Part shown: in pieces, positions 19,522 through 30,234 of the stretch
How the letters are laid out: every line of letters begins with the position of its first letter
Numbering within the stretch: the stretch's first letter is position 1
The notes under the pieces: model-generated
Database searches by the model: none
Seen by the model: the letters and a program-made list of their open reading frames with translations, nothing else
Told to the model about the DNA's origin: nothing
DNA from: Asterella californica
Taxonomy: Eukaryota; Streptophyta; Marchantiopsida; Marchantiales; Aytoniaceae
Direction: 5' to 3'
Length of the DNA: 64,000 nucleotides
NCBI GenBank assembly: GCA_036924285.1
Contig: JAYKYS010000017.1
Span: 5,747,501 to 5,811,500, forward strand
Program-made: the position numbers and the translations under genes

Positions 19522-21125
19522 TCACACTTCTTCTTTGCTTCTAATGCTGCTACCACCAGGTGAACAGCGAGGTCGAACTCCTCCTTGTCGAGGTGTTCCA
19601 CATGGGTTGATCCTGGTGCTCCGAAAGATGTAGCTGCAGGGGTGGGAAACTGAAGGAACACCGTAGAGAGTCTTCAGACCCTCGACCTTCCTATCCAAGT
19701 AGCGGAACATGCTTTCCTTGCATTCCACCAACATCTCTCTGGAGACATCATCCCACGTGCGAGCTAGGATCCAAAGCTTCCTCCCTGCGGTGAAGTTAAA
19801 CTTCTTCCGAAACACTTCTCCCATCTGCGCCATGATCTCCTTATCTCGAGCTTCTGCTTCCATCCGTTGCTTCTTCTCTTCTGCAGCCTTGGCTTCTGTA
19901 GCTTCCTGCTGTGAGTCCCAAGTCTTCTTCTCTTCTGCCAGATCAGCCAGATCAGCAGAACTTCCAACTCCTTCTGCTGAAGTCACACATGCAACTCCTG
20001 GTGGCTCTTCCGCAGTTGGGTCAATTCCTTGACAAAAGCAGAAGCTTCCGTCTTGTACTTCGTTACAATCTTCTCCGTGGTGCAGAGGTTGGCTTCTAGA
20101 GCTTCCATCCTCTGCTTCTGGGCTTCCTCCTGCTGAATCAAGGTCTGAAGATCAAATTTAGGCTGCAGAGGCTTCTCTTGGGCCCTAGCTCGCTTCTCCA
20201 CCAACTCCATAGCTAGTTGGATCTCGGTGCAGAAGAAAGCGTTGAACTCCTCCAGTCTCTTTCTCGCAGAAGACAAGTTCATGCTTACAAACCGGTCCGT
20301 GACAGCTTCCTTATCTTCCAGAGGCATCTGTACCTCTTCCACCACGATGATCTTTTCCTTCTGCACTTGGGAAGATGCTACTCTCAATGTCTTCCTAGGT
20401 GGAAGATCTCTTCCCACTGCAGAAGCAGAGCTCTTTTCTGTGTAACCTCTTGTTGTAGTCGGAACATCGATCCAAGTCCTATCTTCTGAAGTCTTCGGAA
20501 GACTCCATGTAGTCGCATGAATCATCTTCCCGGTGATCTTAGTGTCAAGGGTGTCTTCCTGCGAATCTAACTCAGATCCAGAGTGAATGGTGAGATAAGA
20601 TGTGTTCTTCCTAGGAATGCTCCTAGATCTCATCCTCCTTAGAATCATCTTCCCGAACAGTGATCGTCTTATGTTGCGTGCTTGATCTTTCCTAAGGCAC
20701 TAAAGTGGGAGGGGAAGCATGACATCTGTTTGGTCTTCTTCCTCTGAGGTCTCCTCCTTGATCTCTTGCTGACCCGCTAGCTCAAATGGTTCTCTTTCAT
20801 GTCTCCCTTGGACACATACATGTAGCAGAAGAAGAGGGTGAGATGTCCTCCTACTGGGGTGCTTAAGTAAGCTAACTCGACATGGACGTAGGCATGGAAG
20901 AAGGTGCCCCAGTTGACGACCTCTCCTACCCAAACAACTTCTAGGAACTCCACATCTTGGTCTCCGAGGTATCTGACCTTTTAAGCCTTTCTCTTGGAGA
21001 AAAGGTGAAGGTACAACTTCTCCAAAAGACGTTTGTTTGGCTCCCGGTAGGCTTCCACCTCCCATCGGTTCCTCTCTTGTCGATCTTTCAAGAAGAGGCA
21101 TGTAGTACTCCCAGGTACATGCCAT
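19522..21125 (-). pseudogene. LTR-borne coiled-coil accessory protein (inverted copy, broken)
   Basis: Three minus-strand frames in order: 20700-21125 (N-terminal part, LERSTREEPMGGGSLPGA), 19983-20648 (acidic Ser-rich linker and coiled coil, NLSSARKRLEEFNAFF, KYKTEASAFVKELTQLRKS) and 19522-19986 (coiled coil ending in RKKFNFTAGRKLWILAR and RYLDRKVEGLKTLYG). They correspond piece by piece to 35500-37167 on the plus strand. Frameshifts separate them. The function is unknown; the layout is a globular N-terminus, charged linker and long coiled coil. Being repeated in every LTR copy of the family, it is part of the element, not the host. Confidence 0.65.
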
Positions 21126-21989
21126 TTCTCTGAAATGATTGTGAGAATCTTCTCCTTCTCTAGCTCACATCCGCGGTTCTCTGTTTCAGGTCGATGGAAA
21201 GCTCTTCATCACCATTCTACCATCCACAAGGCTGGTCTTCCTCTGACGACTCCTGCCTTGACATGTACACGGTTTCACGGCGATAATGTTACCTAGACCT
21301 CTTCCAGAAGATCCTGGTCCGCGAGATTTCAGTCCCATGTGAAGAAGTCGAGGGTCAACTCCTTGATGAAAGGTTTGACTCCGAGATCAGCTCTGCTTGT
21401 GATAGCACCAACCCTCGAGGATGCATTGACATTTCGAGTTTCTGTTACACTAAACCACACATACTTGTTGTGAGCCGAAGGTTCAGTCCTTATCAGGTCC
21501 TCATAGTCCAGCTTCCACACTCAGAAGACGAATTTAGTCTTCTATAAGACAACTATTCTATCTCCAGAATTATAATAGTGCTTCCTAAGTACATCACGTC
21601 TTCCGGGCTATATCTAAGCAATCCTAACTAATCAAGGCATCGTATGGATTCCTAAGAAGACAATCCACCTTGCAATTCATCCTACTTCCTAACAGAAGAT
21701 GAAGAGACACATGAGAAGCGAAGTCTGCTAATTGATCAGAAGAAGGTTGAGGACTCCTGCGGTGACAGTGACCTCCAAGAAGACTCCCAGGACAACTTCA
21801 GGTTAACTGACGTCATCAGAAGTCTTCCCGCAGCTAGGCTTCTCATCACTGGTCTCACCTGTCTTTGGCTTCCTACATGCAATCTAACCTCGCCACAAAC
21901 ACGAAACATTCGCACTTTGTTTTTCAACTCCTCGTCTCGCATATACTCTCAGAAGAAGCTTGCTATGTAATGGGAAGACATGACCCTTG

Positions 21990-21994
21990 ACATT
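21990..21994. repeat. Target-site duplication ACATT (left)
   Basis: ACATT precedes the LTR start TGTGGTGCCC at 21995 and recurs at 33322-33326 directly after the LTR end CACTACA. The flanks join to match the inverted LTR sequence, as expected for a simple insertion. Confidence 0.9.
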
Positions 21995-24900
21995 TGTGGT
22001 GCCCACAAATTACAGGATTCACGAATTTTTGAAATTTTTGAAATTAATAACTTATTTGTATAACTGAAGAAGCGTTGTTACTTAAGAGTACGGCTTCCTT
22101 ATCAAGAAGATGATCTTAAGGGCTGTTTGTAATAATAAGTTGACTTCTTCGGAAGACGACCGTCTTCCGAAGAGCGTCTTCTCGGTGGTGTCTTCGGAAG
22201 ACGGAAGACGACGGAAGACGGAAGACGCTTCGGAAGTTGACTGTACACAATTCGTATCAAGAGTGGATTTGCTTTGCTTTTGTGTTGAGAGAGGCTTGGT
22301 ACGAATCCTGAGTGGCTTGGTGAGTTGTTTTGTTATTTCGAGAAGTTGGAAGTCGGGAACTAGGCCTGTGCCTCCCGGTCTTCCAAGCTTCTCAACTCCA
22401 CATCTTCCTAGAGAGACTAGAAGACTAAAAGGCTGGCAAAATGAGCGAGAAGACGTGAGGGTCCATTACGGGTCTCTTCTGTCCGACCCATAGCAGCCTA
22501 TTCCTTCTTCTTCCCGAACTTAAAAGAGAGTTGTGAGAAGTCTTGCTGGCAGAATCTGGAGAGAATGGTCGAGGGTCATGTCTTCCCATCATGCAGCAAG
22601 CTTCTTCTGAGTGTGTATGAGAGGTGAGAAGTCAGAAGAACAGAGTGCAAATGTCTTGAGTCTGTTGTGAAGATAGATTGCGTGTAGGAAGCAGAAGACA
22701 GGTAAGACCAGTGAAGGGAAGCTTGGCTTCCGGAGGTCTTCCGAGAACGTTATTGAATCGGAAGCTGTCCCGGGAGTCTTCCCAGAGGCCACTGTCACCG
22801 CAAGAGCCCGCAACCATCTTCTGAACCTTTCATATACTCTACTTCTCGCATATCTTGATCTTCTGTTAGGAACTAGGATGTAATGCAAGGTGGGTTGTCT
22901 TCTTAGTAATCCATGCGAGGCCTTGCTTAGTTAGGATTGAGTAGATATAGCCCGGAAGACGAGAGGAAGTTAGGAAGCACTGTTAGAATCCCGGAAGACG
23001 GAGTAGCTGTCTTCTGGAAGACTAGATTCGTCTTCTGAGAGTGGAAGCTATACTGTGAGGACTTAGGGAAGGACTGATCCTTCGACTCACAACAAGTACG
23101 TCACTTCTTCCAAGGAGTTAGCGTAGCTGAAGAAGAGCAACTAGGAGTTACAGGCGCGCTTACAGCAGCTTGACCAGGAGGTTCTACGAGTACGAGATAA
23201 GCTCATCGCCCTTGCAGAAGAGAAGATGACGTGGAAGACTCTGCGAGAAGCCGCAGAAGCGCAAGTTGTAGCTGAGAAGACGCAGCGGGAAGCAGCGGAA
23301 GCCCGTGCGCAAGGATTACTAGCTCACTCGGTGGAGGTACTTCAGAAGAAGTTTAACTTCACCGCGGGTAGGAAGCTCCTTACCTTAGCTAGAGAGTGGG
23401 ACGAGGAGTCCAAGGCAATGTTGGTGGAATGCCGGGAGAGCATGTTCAGGTACCTGGATCGGCAGATAGAGGGAGTGAAGACACTTTATGGTCTTCCCTC
23501 GCTTCCGAAACCTGCAACTGCATCTTCTCAAGCACCAACATCATCAACAGGACCAGACTTGGAGAAAGAAGAGTTCGACCTCGCTGTACACTTGGTAGTG
23601 ACAGCGTTGGAAGCCGAGAAGAAACCGGAAGATGCCTCGGAAGACAAGACGTCTTCTGGAAGACAGGAAGGAAGACCGTCTTCTGGAAGACAGGAAGGAA
23701 GACCGTCTTCCCAGGTATTCCGTGTGGAGGAAGCGACTTCCCCGGACCCCTATGAGGTCACCATGGCTCCCAGTGTCGAACTAGTGCCTCAGAAGAGCGA
23801 GGAAGCACAAGTCGACCCAGCTTCCCAGAAGACGCTTCTGTCTTCTGAAGCAGCAGCAGCAGAGCCAGCGACGAACATGGAGGAGGAGGCCACCTCAACG
23901 ACACCCGAGGTAATTATAGGGCTTCCCAGCCTATCAGAAGCCGATTTAAGTAGTTCATGTAGGAATAGATCAGGTGGAAATGGCATCCGAGCCATTAGAA
24001 TAGATAAGCAAAGCCCAGAAGATCAGGAGCTTATCCAAACTTAGTAAGTGCCCAAAATGCTATATTAAGAAAAGACAGGTCTAATTTAATTTTAGATCAG
24101 TGACCATGTGGTAGAGTAGACAGCGCAGGGTAAACAACCAGATGGCTAATTAGGAAAGGGGAACCATTTTTTGCATGTGGGGTGGCAGCATGCTGACGGT
24201 GCCCATCCCTCCTTGATTGTAGTCAAAGATTGGAGGGGATTCCCTCTGCGTCTGAAGGCAGATGGTTAAGTAGGATCACAGAGTAGGAATTAGGAGTTCT
24301 GCACAAACACCAACATTTTACGATGCAGACTCATAGCACATTAGACCTGTGTGGAGAATTGAGTTCTGCACACATATTCCAATCTTACGGTGCAGACAGA
24401 TTAGACACACAGGGGAGTCTTTGAAGAAACTGGCTGCCTGCACACACATACCAATCTTACGGTGCAGAAGACAGATTAGAAACTAGAGCTACACAGTGTA
24501 CACTACACTCGATGTTGGAATAAGAGGATAACGCAGGAAGAAGTCTGCATTCTCTTACCACCAGCAGCGATTCGGAGATGTAGATGAGTAGTGGGCAGTC
24601 TAGGAGCAGGGAACGGCATCCTCGTGCAGTCCTGCTGGTTAGACTGATGTGTCGAGGAGTAGACGCAGGAAGTAGAGGGAGTGAGCTTCCCAATGCCATT
24701 GTGACTTCTTCTCGAGGAATAGATTGTGGATTTGAGTGCAGAAGCTTTGTTCATGTCTTTTGGATGGTGGGTTCCTTGAATTCGCTCCCAATTGTGCATG
24801 GGAAGTGTTCTTCTTGAGTGGTGGTGACTGTCAGCAGTTGTGGAAGTGTAGCTTGACTCGTTCAGTAGAGCACTTGGGATCTACGTACGAACGGTCTTAT

Positions 24901-25734
24901 GGGTAAGGGATCCCAGAAGACAGAGTAGTCAGAGCCGCGAAGTGAAGAAGAAAGATTTCCCACAGCAGAAGACGACATCCTCGAGTAGAAGACGGTGCAA
25001 CAGTACTCACGTTTGTTGTCTTCCTCCCCAAACTACTACAAGCAGGGATGGTTTGTTAGTCAGGATCCGGACTAGAAGCCTGTCGGAATCTTAATTTACT
25101 CTTTTCATCTTGTTTTCTCTTGTTTGGATTTTCTTATCTTCCCCATCTTCTCCCATCTTCCCCATCTTCTTACCTTCTTCTAGTGAGCTTCCGAGACTTC
25201 TATTGAGCTTCCGTGAAGGTGAATGTCGTTGTAGTGCTGCAGGAAGACCATTTCCGTAGACAGAAGCCTGGGAAGGCTACAGGGGGCATACACCCTGTGC
25301 ATTATCTAACCCATTGGAATGTGAGTGTGAGAATAAGGTGTAACGACCGTTGCGAGTCGACTTCTGCGAAGCCGGACAATCTTCTGGAGGTGTGAGAAGA
25401 CGAGTTGAACCCCCAGAAGACGAGAATCGCTTCGGGAAGACGGTATCGAAAAGACCGGAAGAAGCAATCTGGAAGCAGGAAGATCGTCCTCCCGAGCTTC
25501 TCTGTGAGTTGTGTGATATTTTAGTTAGTAGTTGTTTGTTTAGTTCCAGAGCACCTTTTTGCGTGTCTGGAAGACGTATGGTTTTGTGAAAAGACGGGAT
25601 TTCTAGGCAAAACCCGTGTGTTTGTGTTTTTGAACAGATCTTAGAACTTAGAGCAGCGTTACTTGTGCAAATCCTCTGTGGGAACGATATCTTGTATACT
25701 AAATGGGCAAAAGGAGAAATCCTACGTCACTACA
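21995..25734 (+). repeat. 5' LTR, 3740 bp
   Basis: TGTGGTGCCC...CACTACA. It contains a reading frame (23226-24044) and a dense cluster of GGAAGAC/GTCTTCC words at 22140-22230, including the 22-bp hairpin at 22149-22170 (arms TCGGAAGACG). It is matched by 30235-33321 and, more loosely, by 34458-38897. Confidence 0.9.
23226..24044 (+). CDS. Coiled-coil accessory protein encoded inside the 5' LTR
   Basis: 272 codons. The frame is open upstream except for one TAG (codon ~35 before the ATG) that in the 36700 copy reads CAG, so the ATG is probably not the original start. Residues 1-70 are Ala/Glu/Arg coiled coil. Then comes the family's best-conserved block, KKFNFTAGRKLLTLAREWDE and RYLDRQIEGVKTLYG. 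After that follows a helical segment (EKEEFDLAVHLVVTALEAE) with a short direct repeat SSGRQEGRP and an acidic Ser/Thr-rich tail. No known enzymatic domain. The same frame exists in the 3' LTR (31499-32236). Possible roles are particle or RNA binding or silencing suppression, but none is shown by the sequence. Confidence 0.7.
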   Translation: MTWKTLREAAEAQVVAEKTQREAAEARAQGLLAHSVEVLQKKFNFTAGRKLLTLAREWDEESKAMLVECRESMFRYLDRQIEGVKTLYGLPSLPKPATASSQAPTSSTGPDLEKEEFDLAVHLVVTALEAEKKPEDASEDKTSSGRQEGRPSSGRQEGRPSSQVFRVEEATSPDPYEVTMAPSVELVPQKSEEAQVDPASQKTLLSSEAAAAEPATNMEEEATSTTPEVIIGLPSLSEADLSSSCRNRSGGNGIRAIRIDKQSPEDQELIQT

Positions 25735-25753
25735 TATAGCGAGGAACCATTTT

Positions 25754-25766
25754 TGGCGCCGCTGCC
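25754..25766 (+). other. Primer-binding site, TGGCGCC type
   Basis: TGGCGCCGCTGCC, 20 bases after the LTR end, resembles the TGGCGCCGTTGCC sites of plant Tat/Athila-group Ty3 elements. A tRNA 3' end pairs here to prime minus-strand DNA. Confidence 0.7.
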
Positions 25767-26111
25767 AGAGATTTCATCTTAGTAACTTCTGTTCTAAGCT
25801 TCCTGGATCTGTGTGCCATTAGGTTCATTTCGAACTAACCTCGATTGTAGTTGAATGTGTTGTGAGACTCTATCTTGCTAGAAGACGGGAACCGCAACCA
25901 GAAGCTGATAAGATACCTCAGGGAGAGTTGGAAGAAGCCGCTTCCCTGCTTCCAAGAGTTCTTGGAAGACTCGATCTTGGAAGATTGCAGTGAGTGCAAC
26001 CAGAAGCAGGAGAAGAAGACGTTCTGAACCTTGGGATCGGTTGTTCAGTCCTCTGGTCTTCCGGATCTAGTGGTAGAAGAATAGAGACATCTGTTCTCAG
26101 TACTCTGGTGG

Positions 26112-27386
26112 ATGCCTCCGACCGGAGGAAGAAGCAGAAGACGCACGGGTAAAGATCCTGAGTGGATTAACTCACCCCAGCGAACCGCTTCTAGAGAGCA
26201 GCGGATATCCCTGAGACACCAAAAGAAAGAAGAAGAGCTCAGGAAGATCCGATCAGTAGAGTTGGAAGAGCCTTCCATCTCGAGCATAATCTTTGGCGAA
26301 GACAGAAGCCAACCGGGTGATCACGTGTATAAAGTAGATTTCGGTACTGATTACTCGGAAGACGTCTTCCCAAGTGCGGAAGAAGCTTCTCAAGGAGAAA
26401 GAAGACTGGAGGAGATTGTTCCAGACGTCTCGGAAGGTAGCAGTGACAGTAGTTCTGACTCAGAAGATGACCTTCGTGATTCAGACAGGCCTGGACCTTC
26501 GAGAAGACCATCTCCACCACCTGGACCTGAGGAAGAAAGAAGTTGGCAGTCGCACCAGCCGGCAGTCGACATGGCTTCCCACACTCGACAGAAGTACCAT
26601 CCGTACGACGATGATGCTGACGCGGACGACTTCATCACGATGTTCGAGACCATCTCTAGATCCAACAAGGAAGACGCTGATGTTGACAGACTCCGTGTAT
26701 TTCCTAGTTTGATCGTAGGGAAGGGAAGGAAATGGATGAGTAAGATGTTGGATGATGTTGTAGTAATGGCCGCTTGGGCTACTATGAAGGCAGCTTTTCT
26801 GAAGAGGTTCAGAGGAGTGGGCTATGATCGGATGACCCTCATAGAACTTCAGAGACTCGAACGGAAGAAGAAAGAGACACTAAGAGATTACACCGAGAGG
26901 TTCGAAGATCTCTTGGATCATATCCCTCAGAACCAAGGAAGACCCGGCTACTGTGCTCATCAAGCTGTGGACTGGTACTTGGGAGGATTGTCTCAAGATA
27001 TGGAATTGTACTGCAGAACAAGAGGAGGTGATGATTTGGTTGAAGTACAGAAACATGCCGAGCAGTATGAAACCTCGAGCATCACTCGGAATATGACGAA
27101 AGATAGAGGGAAGACCTCGAAGAAGTCCAAGAAGTCGAAGAAGTCTTCTCGGAAGTCCAAGAGGAAGTCCAAGTCCACTGAAACTGATAACAGTGATTCG
27201 GAAGTATCTTCTGCTTCTGAAGAGTCTACGGCCGAAAGTTCAGAATCCGAATCTGAACAAGAGAAGAAGACGCGGAAGAAGAAGAAGGAGAAGATGCGAG
27301 CAAGGGAGGAAGTTGTGCAGAAGATGCCTCAGACTCAGATCATTCAGTCTGCACCTGATCCTCGCATCGATGAAGTTCTGAAGTAG
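26112..27386 (+). CDS. Gag
   Basis: 424 codons from ATG to TAG. Residues 1-155 are charged and Ser/Pro-rich. Residues ~165-310 form a retrotransposon gag domain (DADADDFITMFETISR, LIVGKGRKWMSKML, AAFLKRFRGVGYDRM, TLRDYTERFEDLLDHI), which builds the particle. Residues ~325-345 are a Lys/Ser run (KKSKKSKKSSRKSKRKSK) that could bind RNA or act as a nuclear signal, followed by an acidic Ser/Glu tract. The stop at 27384 and a second TAG at 27417 are the only breaks before the zinc-knuckle frame, which is in the same phase. The original gag-pol was thus probably one frame. Confidence 0.9.
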   Translation: MPPTGGRSRRRTGKDPEWINSPQRTASREQRISLRHQKKEEELRKIRSVELEEPSISSIIFGEDRSQPGDHVYKVDFGTDYSEDVFPSAEEASQGERRLEEIVPDVSEGSSDSSSDSEDDLRDSDRPGPSRRPSPPPGPEEERSWQSHQPAVDMASHTRQKYHPYDDDADADDFITMFETISRSNKEDADVDRLRVFPSLIVGKGRKWMSKMLDDVVVMAAWATMKAAFLKRFRGVGYDRMTLIELQRLERKKKETLRDYTERFEDLLDHIPQNQGRPGYCAHQAVDWYLGGLSQDMELYCRTRGGDDLVEVQKHAEQYETSSITRNMTKDRGKTSKKSKKSKKSSRKSKRKSKSTETDNSDSEVSSASEESTAESSESESEQEKKTRKKKKEKMRAREEVVQKMPQTQIIQSAPDPRIDEVLK

Positions 27387-27419
27387 TTTGCCGACCTGAA
27401 AGTTCATCTTCTGAACTAG

Positions 27420-29126
27420 AAAGATAAGCGGAAGCAACCTACGGCTTCCCGGCCAAACCTTTGGTGCAACCTTTGTAACTCTTCCGGACACACCAGAGAT
27501 CAGTGTACGCAGGATCAAGCTGTCAACTGGGCAGGATGGGAAGAAGACGATGCGAGATATCTACACGATCCCAGTGGGGAAACTTGCTATAGAATTGAGA
27601 CGATACAACCCTTCACTCCTACGCCTCCCGCCCAATACAATCGTTATGTACCGAGGGATAGAGCTAGCAATGTACAGACCAGGACGCCCTGGCAGCCTTC
27701 TTCATCACAACGACCTCTCAACCCTCTTCCTGGAGCGTGCAATAATTGTGGAGAGACAGGACACTGGTGGTCCACCTGTCCTCACCCGAGAAGACAGATT
27801 GGGCAAGTGCCCTTGTGTGGGAACTGTAAGGAAGCAGGTCATTTCACAGGGAATTGTCCTCAGACCTTACGACCACGACAAATGGTTAGATTTGCAGATA
27901 CCACGCCTCCTGCAGAAGCAGCATCAACTTCTAAGCTCGAGTTAGCAGTGGTACAGCACATCACGGTAGAAGAAGAAGATCATGGGGATTGTACGGATTG
28001 TCTCCATATCGAGGAAGACGAACCAGACCCCGGGAAGCGCGAAGAAAAGGAACCTCAGCGGCAGAAGACGACTGCAGCTCAGAAGATGGAGACACATGAA
28101 GAAGCGTCATCTTTCACTTTGACGGATGGTACTGTTTGGAATCCTGACCCGAATTCAGATAGTTGGCCTCCGGAGGAAGTCTTGGATGAAGCTGTGTTCA
28201 AGGTAAGTACCAGAAGCAAAGGGAAGTCAGAATCTCGTCAGAAGGACGTCAAGAAGAAGAAGCAGCGTAAGGAGAGGTCATCTTCTCCTGAGCGGCCGTC
28301 TTCTCCTACTTACGACCGAGAAGATCCGAAGTACTTTGCTCCTGATATTAGACAAGAGGTTGAAGCGATCATGCAAGAAGAGTTGGAGAAGAGACGGAAG
28401 ATAGTACAGCAACTTCCTACACCGACTACGGCAACACCTGTCTCACGGGAACAGCCTCCAGTCGAGGGAAGACACTCATCTGGTCTTCCACCCAAGGAAG
28501 CAGCCACTACATCTTCTCTGTTGGAAACACCAGTCACTCTTCTAAAAAGATCTCCTTACAACTTCTTGCGAGACTTGTGGAATCAGAAGGCGGATGTAAC
28601 CTTCCAACAGCTGTTGGATGACAACGCTGGTTATAGAAAGTTGTTACAATCTGTGCTTCGAGGATCGAGGAAGAGGAGGGCAGCTAAACTTCCCGAGAGC
28701 ACCCCGATCCTAAGAATAGAGCATGAGGACTTGGGAGCCCCAGAACTTGATATGGAGATCCATGGCTGTCTTCTGAAGAAGGTACCCATTGATTCCGGCT
28801 CCGGAGTGAACATCATGACAAAAGAAACGGCGCATGCCTTAGGCTTCACTGAGTTCCAGCCTACTCCGAGAATCCTCAGAATGGCGGACCAGACCAGAAG
28901 ACGACCTTTGGGGCAACTGAAAGATGTCTTGACGGTAATCGATGGAGTATCTTTTTACCTCACTTACATCATTTTGCGACCTGTAGCTAAGGTTGGATAT
29001 CAGGTGTTGATAGGAAGACCATGGCTGTATGCTGCAAATGTAAATACCGACTGGAGAAGACATCGTTTGAGATTTCCCAATCCTACACCCAAGCCAGGTG
29101 AGAAGACTAAGGTCTCGCTTCCTTAG
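27420..29126 (+). pseudogene. Three zinc knuckles and aspartic protease (continuation of gag-pol)
   Basis: In phase with gag after two TAG stops. Three CX2CX4HX4C knuckles: CNLCNSSGHTRDQC, CNNCGETGHWWSTC and CGNCKEAGHFTGNC. A Lys/Glu-rich linker follows (~27900-28550) and then a retropepsin-like domain. Its active site is PIDSGSGVNIM (Asp near 28789-28795), with the second half QVLIGRPWLYAANV. The frame ends at TAG 29124-29126. Residues between the knuckles and protease include a helical segment (YNFLRDLWNQKADVTFQQLL) seen in Tat-type elements. RT lies in another frame after ~160 bp. Confidence 0.85.
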
Positions 29127-29283
29127 AAGAAGATTGGACACCAAGGTGAAACTCCATCTACAACAGAGGGGTACACTTCAGAAGACTCAGCTGCGTCTTC
29201 TGATAGTGATGAACGGTATAATGAGTTTGTGGTGAATAACTTGTGTACTACAGAAGTAGCAGAGAGAGCAGAAGATGTGATCT

Positions 29284-30158
29284 GTGGATACATTTGAGTG
29301 TTACGAGATTGCGGAAGAAGAGCTTCCAGAAGACGAGAATACCGTCTTCCCTTCGGAAGATCCGACAGTTGGTCTTCCAGAAGACGAATCTGAACCAGAA
29401 GAAGCTCCCAAACCGGAATACTTTGGTGCCAGTGAGTACAGTCACTCCGAAGGAATGGTGAACCCATATGATCTCCAAGAGATGGAGGTTGCTCCTGGGA
29501 AGAAGCTGAAGCTTTCCAAGGTGATCGAGGGCCAGCAGTTGGAAGACTTTCGAGAACTTCTGACGGAGTTCCATGATGTCTTCGCATGGACCATAGAAGA
29601 CATGAAGGGCATACCTCGAGAGCTGGGAGAGCATCGCATTGACTTGCTGGAGGGCGTTGTTCCTGCACGGCAGAGGCAGTATCGGCTCAACCTCAAGTAC
29701 TTGCTTCTGGTGAAGGACCAGATCGACCAATACTTGAAGGCAGGAGTCATCTTCCCAGTACTTAGCAGTGAGTGGGTAGCTCCTATTGTCATCGTGCCGA
29801 AGAAGCAGACAGGGAAGATCCGAGTGTGTCAGGACTTCCGGAAGATGAACTTGGCCACAAAGAAGGATCATCATCCTTTACCATTCACCGACTCTGTGTT
29901 AGACCAGTTTTCACAGAGACACTTTCATCTGAGGGGGGGCGTACCGCTTGCTTCCCAGAAGACGAGACTAGATCTTCTGATCCAGTCTTTGCGACTTCTA
30001 CAGAAGAGTCGATCTTCAAGGACTTGAGGAAGTTCTTGGAAGACCAACAGTATCTCGAAGGATTGGATACGGAGCAGAAGGCTGTCTTCTTACAAAAGGC
30101 AGGCCCCTACGCCATCTTCCAGGGTATCCTGTTTAGGAAGGACATGACGAGAAGATGA
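29284..30158 (+). pseudogene. Truncated reverse transcriptase and pre-integrase scrap
   Basis: The frame 29284-30027 carries the start of RT (FAWTIEDMKGIPRELGEH, VIFPVLSSEWVAPIVIVPKK, KIRVCQDFRKMNLAT) and stops matching at DSVLDQF (~29910). The YxDD core, thumb and RNase H are missing. In a second frame (29945-30158) FKDLRKFLEDQQYLEGL and AIFQGILFRKD match the segment just before the integrase zinc domain; then the 3' end follows. One deletion (junction near 29910-29945) plus a second before the purine tract would explain this. The element cannot make its own RT or integrase. Confidence 0.85.
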
Positions 30159-30221
30159 GGAGATGCTTCGGACGTGCACAGAAGTGCTGAAACACTGATG
30201 TTTGCGGGGACGCAAACATGT

Positions 30222-30230
30222 GAGGGTGGG
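30222..30230 (+). other. Polypurine tract
   Basis: GAGGGTGGG, followed by CGTA and then the 3' LTR start TGTGGTGCCC at 30235. It primes plus-strand DNA synthesis. Confidence 0.6.
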
Positions 30231-30234
30231 CGTA

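Larger units (their letters stand above)
19441..21994 (-). repeat. Inverted LTR copy of the GAAGAC-rich family (left part)
   Basis: The minus strand of 21700-21990 matches plus sequence 22570-22890 of the intact LTR, including GGAAGACATGACCCT and CCACTGTCACCGCA-type stretches. The full element at 21995-33321 is inserted into it, since the match continues at 33322 on the other side. To the left it runs through the LTR-borne coiled-coil frame and fades near 19440. Confidence 0.8.

Noticed and set aside
22149..22240. CRISPR-like array of GGAAGAC repeats
   Set aside because: Units are short, irregular and in both orientations, without constant spacers. The setting is a eukaryotic LTR.
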